Shown here: in pieces, positions 42,035 to 46,483 of the stretch | How positions within the stretch are numbered: the stretch's first letter is position 1 | Layout: every line of letters begins with the position of its first letter | Origin: Gammaproteobacteria bacterium | Lineage (GTDB): Bacteria; Pseudomonadota; Gammaproteobacteria; Pseudomonadales; Azotimanducaceae | Direction: 5' to 3' | DNA length: 46,483 bases | Assembly: GCA_026707045.1 (NCBI GenBank) | Contig: JAPOXO010000003.1 | Location: 1 to 46,483 of the forward strand | The notes under the pieces: generated by a model | The model's database searches: none | Told to the model about the DNA's origin: nothing | What the model saw: the letters and a program-made list of their open reading frames with translations, nothing else | Program-made: the position numbers and the translations under genes

Positions 42035-43859
42035 TATGAAGCGTTCCGTAGATTTGAGAGGCGAGTTTTCGGCTTATACCGGGAACTTTGACCATTTCAT
42101 CAATGCTCGCAGACCTAATGGCCGTGATCGAGCCGAAGTGTGTAAGGAGACTACGTTTTCGCTTTGCACCGATACCGGGAACGTCGTCCAAGTCTGATCG
42201 CCTTCGCGACTTTTGCCGTCTAGCACGGTGCCCTTCAACTGCAAACCGATGCGCTTCGTCACGAATGTGCTGCAAGAGATGCATGGCGCTGCTTGTTGGC
42301 TCTATGTTGATAGCCCCTCGATCAACATCCCAAATGGTCTCCAAACCGGGCCTACGTCCGGGACCCTTGGATATTCCCAAGATTCTGACACCTTCGACCA
42401 TTAAATTGGAGAGAGTAGCTTGCACTCTATTAATCTGTCCGCGACCTCCATCAACAATAAGAATATCGGGGAGTTTTCCCTCGCCCGATTGAATTCTGCG
42501 GTAGCGTCTTTCCACAGCTTGACTGAGGGACGCGTAGTCGTCTCCAGATTCTACGTCCTGAATTCGATATCTTCTGTAATCAGATTTAAGCGGCCCGTTG
42601 GCTCCAAAGACTACGCAAGAAGCCATTGCTTCCTCGCCGCTTGAATGGCTTATGTCAAAGCACTCCAGTCGATTCGGAAATTCCTCGAGGTTCAAACTTC
42701 GTTGAAGATCCATCATTCGCTCCAAGTTATTTTCCTGCGTACGCAGATGCGATGCCAATGAAAGTTCAGCGTTCTCCTGCACCATCGATTGCCAACGCGC
42801 CCGCGTGGAGCGAACTTGGGCGGTAACTTCAACTCTTCGACCAACCTTCTCCGTCAATGCAGATTCCAATGTTTCTTGATCGTCAACTTCTACGAGAGTC
42901 ACAACCGACCGAGGAATCTCTCGATCTACGCCGCCAAAGTAATACTGTCCAAGAAATTGCGCCAACAGTGCCGAGTTATTGGATCCGAGCTCATTCTTGT
43001 GATACCACGTTCTGTGTCCGAGGAGTCTGCCGTCCCGGATGAACATACCGTGTACGCACACGCTGTTTTCGTTTGATGCAATTCCAAAGGCATCCACGTT
43101 TCCGGTCGAAGTATCGACATTCTGTTCTTCCTGTACCTTTCTCAAATTGTGGATTTGGTCTCGAAGTTGTGCGGCCAATTCGAAATCCAGGTCCGAGGAA
43201 GCTGCTTCCATGTGGATCTTGAGTTCCGAGAGAATTGATTGACTCTTTCCTCTTAGAAAGAGCTTGGCAAGTCTTAGGTCCTCTTTGTATTTATTCTGGT
43301 CGATGAGACCGACGCAAGGTGCGCTACATCGCTTGATTTGGTGTTGTAGACAGGGCCGAGACCGATTTTTGAAGTACGAATCCTTGCATGGCCTCAACTG
43401 AAACAGGCGTTGCAGAATTGAAATGCTCTTTCGTACTGCAGCCGCGCTAGGGTATGGTCCAAACAACTCGCCCCCGACATTCTTGCTACCTCGATGTAGT
43501 TCTATCTTTGGAAATTCGTGGTTTGTAAATCTTATGAACGGATAGCTCTTGTCGTCGCGCAACAAAACGTTGAATGGAGGATGGTGCGACTTGATGAAAG
43601 TCTGTTCTAGAAGAAGGGCTTCGGTCTCACTGTTGGTAACTGTGACTTGAATGTCTTGCGTGCGAGCTACAAGGCGCATGACTTTGGTTGCGAGACCGGT
43701 AGGTCGGAAGTAACTTGAAACGCGAGCTTTGAGATTCCTCGACTTTCCGACGTAGAGCACGTTTCCTTCGTTGTCGGTCATTCGATAGACGCCGCATCGT
43801 GTAGGAAGCGATGCTAACAAGGCGTCGAAGCGGTCTTTCCTTACGTTTGCTACAGCCAT
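42027..43859 (-). CDS. uvrC: Excinuclease ABC subunit C
   Basis: UvrC cuts the damaged strand on both sides of a lesion in nucleotide excision repair. The 610 residues show the GIY-YIG nuclease domain (CGVYRMTDNEGNVLYVGKSR, residues about 18-37), the cysteine-bearing region CKDSYFKNRSRPCLQHQIK, the UVR helix pair (DLDFELAAQLRDQIHNL, about 213-229), the RNase H-like nuclease (LECFDISHSSGE and DILIVDGGRGQ) and C-terminal tandem helix-hairpin-helix motifs (VPGIGAKRKRSLL and VPGISRKLASQI). It overlaps pgsA by eight bases. Confidence 0.97.
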   Translation of the reverse strand: MAVANVRKDRFDALLASLPTRCGVYRMTDNEGNVLYVGKSRNLKARVSSYFRPTGLATKVMRLVARTQDIQVTVTNSETEALLLEQTFIKSHHPPFNVLLRDDKSYPFIRFTNHEFPKIELHRGSKNVGGELFGPYPSAAAVRKSISILQRLFQLRPCKDSYFKNRSRPCLQHQIKRCSAPCVGLIDQNKYKEDLRLAKLFLRGKSQSILSELKIHMEAASSDLDFELAAQLRDQIHNLRKVQEEQNVDTSTGNVDAFGIASNENSVCVHGMFIRDGRLLGHRTWYHKNELGSNNSALLAQFLGQYYFGGVDREIPRSVVTLVEVDDQETLESALTEKVGRRVEVTAQVRSTRARWQSMVQENAELSLASHLRTQENNLERMMDLQRSLNLEEFPNRLECFDISHSSGEEAMASCVVFGANGPLKSDYRRYRIQDVESGDDYASLSQAVERRYRRIQSGEGKLPDILIVDGGRGQINRVQATLSNLMVEGVRILGISKGPGRRPGLETIWDVDRGAINIEPTSSAMHLLQHIRDEAHRFAVEGHRARRQKSRRRSDLDDVPGIGAKRKRSLLTHFGSITAIRSASIDEMVKVPGISRKLASQIYGTLHSG

Positions 43860-43916
43860 ATGAGAGATGAGAACGCAAAAGAGATCATGCTCGGCTTAAT
43901 CTCTGTGCGCGCATTT

Positions 43917-45092
43917 TCAATTAAATGCCGCTATGCCAGTTTGTGCCCGCCCAAGAATCAGAGCATGAACGTCGTGAGTGCCTTCATAAGTATTTACTGT
44001 CTCCAAGTTCATTACATGACGCATAACGTGATATTCGTCCGAGATGCCATTCGCTCCATGCATGTCGCGAGCAACTCGAGCAATATCCAGTGCTTTGCCG
44101 CAGTTGTTTCGTTTGAGCATGGATATATTCTCTACTGCGAGGCTACCTTCGTCCATTAGGCGACCAATTCTCAGACATCCCTGCAATCCAAGCGAAATTT
44201 CCGTCTGCATGTCAACCAGCTTCTTTTGTATGAGTTGATTCGCTGCAAGAGGTCTGCCGAATTGCTTTCGGTTCATCGTGTATTCACGGGCCGCATGCCA
44301 GCAAAACTCCGCCGCACCCATCGATCCCCAAGCGATGCCGTAGCGAGCACGATTCAAACAGCCGAAGGGTCCACCCAATCCTCGAGCGTTTGGAAGAATG
44401 TTTTCGTGTGGAACCAGAGCATTTTCCAATACGATTTGGCCGGTAACAGACGATCTCAAGCTCATCTTGCCCTTAATTGTCGGAGTGGAAAAACCCGCTG
44501 TTCCGCGATCGACCAAGAATCCTCTGATAACGTCGTCTAACTTTGCCCATACGATTGCAACATCAGCAATCGGCGCGTTGGTTATCCAACTTTTCGTACC
44601 GTTGATGAGATAGCCATCTTTAGTTTCCTCAGCACGAGTTGCCATGCTTCCGGGGTCTGAACCATGATCGGGTTCAGTCAATCCAAAACACCCTACTAGC
44701 TCACCCGATGCCAGACGTGGAAGATATTCGTTTCGATGACTCTCGGTTCCATACTCGTAAATCGGATACATAACAAGCGACGATTGCACACTCATGGCCG
44801 AACGGTATCCGGAATCGATTCTTTCCACCTCCCGTGCCATGAGTCCATAGCTAACGTAGTTAATTCCGCTACATCCGTACTTCTCGGGTAAGGTTGAACC
44901 GAGTATTCCTGCTTCACCCATCTCATTCATGATCTCTCGGTCAAATCGCTCTTCACGATTTGCTCGCAATACTCTTGGAACAAGGCTCTTCTGAGCAAAC
45001 TCAGTAGCTGTGTTTTGAACTAGCCTCTCTTCTTCAGAAAGCTGACTGGATAGAAGGAGAGGATCATCCCAAGTAAAGGGGAAAGTTGGCAT
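43917..45092 (-). CDS. gcdH: Acyl-CoA dehydrogenase, probably glutaryl-CoA dehydrogenase
   Basis: GcdH oxidatively decarboxylates glutaryl-CoA to crotonyl-CoA in lysine and tryptophan breakdown, giving electrons to ETF. The 391 residues show [28 protein letters not shown], the arginine region [19 protein letters not shown], and the C-terminal [19 protein letters not shown] with the catalytic Glu. These blocks are those of GcdH and not of short-chain acyl-CoA dehydrogenases. It follows pyrF and precedes uvrC on the same strand but has no functional relation to them. Confidence 0.93.
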   Translation of the reverse strand: MPTFPFTWDDPLLLSSQLSEEERLVQNTATEFAQKSLVPRVLRANREERFDREIMNEMGEAGILGSTLPEKYGCSGINYVSYGLMAREVERIDSGYRSAMSVQSSLVMYPIYEYGTESHRNEYLPRLASGELVGCFGLTEPDHGSDPGSMATRAEETKDGYLINGTKSWITNAPIADVAIVWAKLDDVIRGFLVDRGTAGFSTPTIKGKMSLRSSVTGQIVLENALVPHENILPNARGLGGPFGCLNRARYGIAWGSMGAAEFCWHAAREYTMNRKQFGRPLAANQLIQKKLVDMQTEISLGLQGCLRIGRLMDEGSLAVENISMLKRNNCGKALDIARVARDMHGANGISDEYHVMRHVMNLETVNTYEGTHDVHALILGRAQTGIAAFN

Positions 45093-45159
45093 TGTCGATG
45101 TAACTCGCGAGAAGCGAAGTCTCTTCGTTGGTAGGATCGCTAATTATGTACGCTTTACG

Positions 45160-45981
45160 CTAGTTCACTCGTATGCTCAAGGATTCGCTTAAGGACTTGG
45201 CCGCCGATGCGACCTTGCCAAAGTAATCGAACGTCTCACGGTCTTGTGCAATCACACTTCGAGAACAATTGATTATCAATCCAAGACCGTCGGAGCGTTT
45301 GCCAAGCTTCATGACGTTTTCAGCGTTTCCACCCTGTGCACCAACTCCCGGAACCAGAAAAGTCACATCAGGTGCAATCTGACGTACTTGAGAAAGGGAA
45401 TTCTCATGCGTTGCACCCACAACAAGCATTAGATTTGGATTGGCTTGTTGTTGAACCCTTTCTGCAATGCGCAAGTACATCGGAGACTCTTTGGGATGGT
45501 CTTGCAGCCAAGCAGAACCGGGATTGCTTGTCTTGCAGAGAACGACTACTCCTCGTCGTTCGTATTTGATAAACGGCTCAAGCGTATCCCAGCCCAAGTA
45601 CGGATTGACTGTTACAGCATCTGCCGAATACCGTTCGAATGATTCTTTCGCATATTTCGCAGCTGTTGAATCGACATCGCCTCGTTTCGCATCGAGGATG
45701 ACCGGAATACCGGGGTTCGTTTCGTGTATATAGTCGATGAGAGACTCCAATTCTGGCTCGTGACCACTCGATGCGAAATGAGCGTGGTTCATTTTCAGCG
45801 CACAGACATACTCGGAAACTGCATCCACGATGGATGTGCAGAAGTCCAGAAATCCACCGTGGCGTAGCTCGTGATTTGTGGGAAACATTTCGATAGAAGG
45901 ATCTATGCCCACACACAGAAACGATCTGGATTCCTTCCAAGCCTCGGTGAGTAGTTCGTAAAACTTCGGTCGTTGAATCAC
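45160..45981 (-). CDS. pyrF: Orotidine 5'-phosphate decarboxylase, type 2
   Basis: PyrF converts OMP to UMP in pyrimidine synthesis. The 273-residue protein has FLCVGIDPSIEMFP near the start and VILDAKRGDVDSTAAKYA with the catalytic Lys and Asp residues, then VTVNPYLGWDTLEPFI and LVPGVGAQGG. Its length and motifs are those of the longer type 2 enzyme, distinct from the ~230-residue E. coli form. Start codon is GTG at 45981 without a strong ribosome site. Confidence 0.93.
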   Translation of the reverse strand: MIQRPKFYELLTEAWKESRSFLCVGIDPSIEMFPTNHELRHGGFLDFCTSIVDAVSEYVCALKMNHAHFASSGHEPELESLIDYIHETNPGIPVILDAKRGDVDSTAAKYAKESFERYSADAVTVNPYLGWDTLEPFIKYERRGVVVLCKTSNPGSAWLQDHPKESPMYLRIAERVQQQANPNLMLVVGATHENSLSQVRQIAPDVTFLVPGVGAQGGNAENVMKLGKRSDGLGLIINCSRSVIAQDRETFDYFGKVASAAKSLSESLSIRVN

Positions 45982-46276
45982 AAGTTTAGTAACAGTGTTA
46001 ACAAGGTGTAAGCAATGGTGAATCTATTAGCAACAAGGAGTTTCATGAGAATTGAATTTTAAGTAGTTGAACATTGGGCGGAAGCAAGTCAATCTCATTT
46101 GGAGCAACCGAAACGGAACGAGTGGTCCCTAAGGTGCGACTGCGCTTCATCCCCGGCTCGGGCATAGTGTTCATCCCCAACTTTCTACAGACTGATAGCA
46201 ACGATTCGAAGACAAGGAATGGAGTCCAAACCATCTAGTGCAAAGCCGACCCTTAGGTGAACAACAGCAAGAAATG
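45982..46276. other. Short gap before partial edge gene
   Basis: 295 bases between the GTG start of pyrF and the stop of the edge gene, all minus strand. A 63-codon frame at 46043-46234 (starting MVWTPFLVFESLL) exists but has no good ribosome binding site or recognised family; it is not called as a gene. Confidence 0.35.
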
Positions 46277-46483
46277 TTAGTAGGAATTGCGCGTATCGGA
46301 GTCGAAGGTAATGTTGTCATCCGGATTGGACGGCCAAGCTTCCAACTCGGGCGCTGACAGAATGTCTTCTATCAAGTTTGTCGTGCCTCCTATATAGCTG
46401 CTATGTAGCTCGACGCCCGCCGTCATCCACCAACTACGGTCGTTGCTCCAGACTAGGCCTGCGGTTTCATACGTAAGATGGAG
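46277..46483 (-). CDS. C-terminal fragment of an unidentified protein (runs off the window)
   Basis: On the minus strand the frame is open from the window edge to TAA at 46277-46279, giving the last 68 residues of a protein. The visible part has alternating aromatic and polar residues (TYETAGLVWSNDRSWWMTAG, then VELHSSYIGG), like beta strands, then a tail of acidic and Asn residues ending NSY. It looks like the end of an extracytoplasmic or barrel-type protein, but no family is recognised. The lack of a start codon is due to the window boundary. Confidence 0.55.
   Translation of the reverse strand, partial: LHLTYETAGLVWSNDRSWWMTAGVELHSSYIGGTTNLIEDILSAPELEAWPSNPDDNITFDSDTRNSY

Noticed and set aside
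46043..46234. 63-codon minus-strand frame downstream of the edge gene
   Set aside because: No ribosome binding site and no known family; possible but not supported.
1..46483. CRISPR arrays, insertion sequences, prophage
   Set aside because: No regular spaced repeats, transposase or phage structural genes were seen.

Overview
The window looks like chromosomal DNA of a mid-GC, probably marine Gammaproteobacterium. The main evidence is the block uvrC-pgsA-tRNA-Cys on the minus strand (41307-43859), which is the order known from enteric gammaproteobacteria (uvrC-pgsA-glyW-cysT-leuZ). Aerobic HemF, a 1053-residue TonB-dependent receptor, Tat and Sec exported proteins, and a two-component pair resembling the one known from marine proteobacterial sortase loci agree with this. 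No CRISPR array, insertion sequence or prophage was seen. The taxonomic call is inference.

Layout. 216-2326: a CoA-transferase coupled to hemF. 2409-5748: a large cytosolic ankyrin protein and a small outer-membrane protein. 6071-8779: a nucleotidyltransferase-HEPN fusion, then a Tat-exported molybdenum sulfite dehydrogenase with its cytochrome c partner. 8780-9212: a gene-free gap with three consecutive inverted repeats, then an orphan exbD. 9692-14287: a concentrative nucleoside transporter divergent from a tightly packed set of PfkB-type kinase, chloramphenicol-phosphotransferase-like kinase, sirtuin and aminoglycoside/choline-kinase-like protein. 14533-17385: response regulator and histidine kinase. 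17382-23817: metallo-beta-lactamase hydrolase, membrane Ser/Thr kinase with a TPR-like tail, MORN-repeat exported protein, TauE/SafE permease, pyruvate kinase. 24123-30192: acyl-CoA synthetase, D-2-hydroxyacid dehydrogenase, TonB-dependent receptor. 30417-34570: an apparently Tat-exported thiol dioxygenase, an exported ankyrin protein and an exported protein of unknown function. 34689-36040: phosphopantetheinyl transferase and two divergent tRNA-Leu genes. 36222-39966: hydantoinase/oxoprolinase subunits B and A. 40323-46483: prs, tRNA-Cys, pgsA, uvrC, glutaryl-CoA dehydrogenase, pyrF and the C-terminal end of an unidentified gene.

The most striking element is a 250-nt group I intron (35739-35988) inside tRNA-Leu(UAA), between anticodon positions 34 and 35. 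P1 with the splice-site U-G wobble, P2 with a GCGA tetraloop, P3, P4, P7, P8 and the terminal G can all be drawn directly from the sequence. This is the site occupied in cyanobacteria and plastids, so finding it in an apparent gammaproteobacterium is worth following. The best candidate for an undescribed protein system is the overlapping kinase-kinase-sirtuin-kinase cluster opposite a nucleoside transporter, which could be a nucleoside or NAD-linked salvage or modification module. Several genes use non-ATG starts, including a likely ATT start at 10982 supported by a consensus ribosome binding site.
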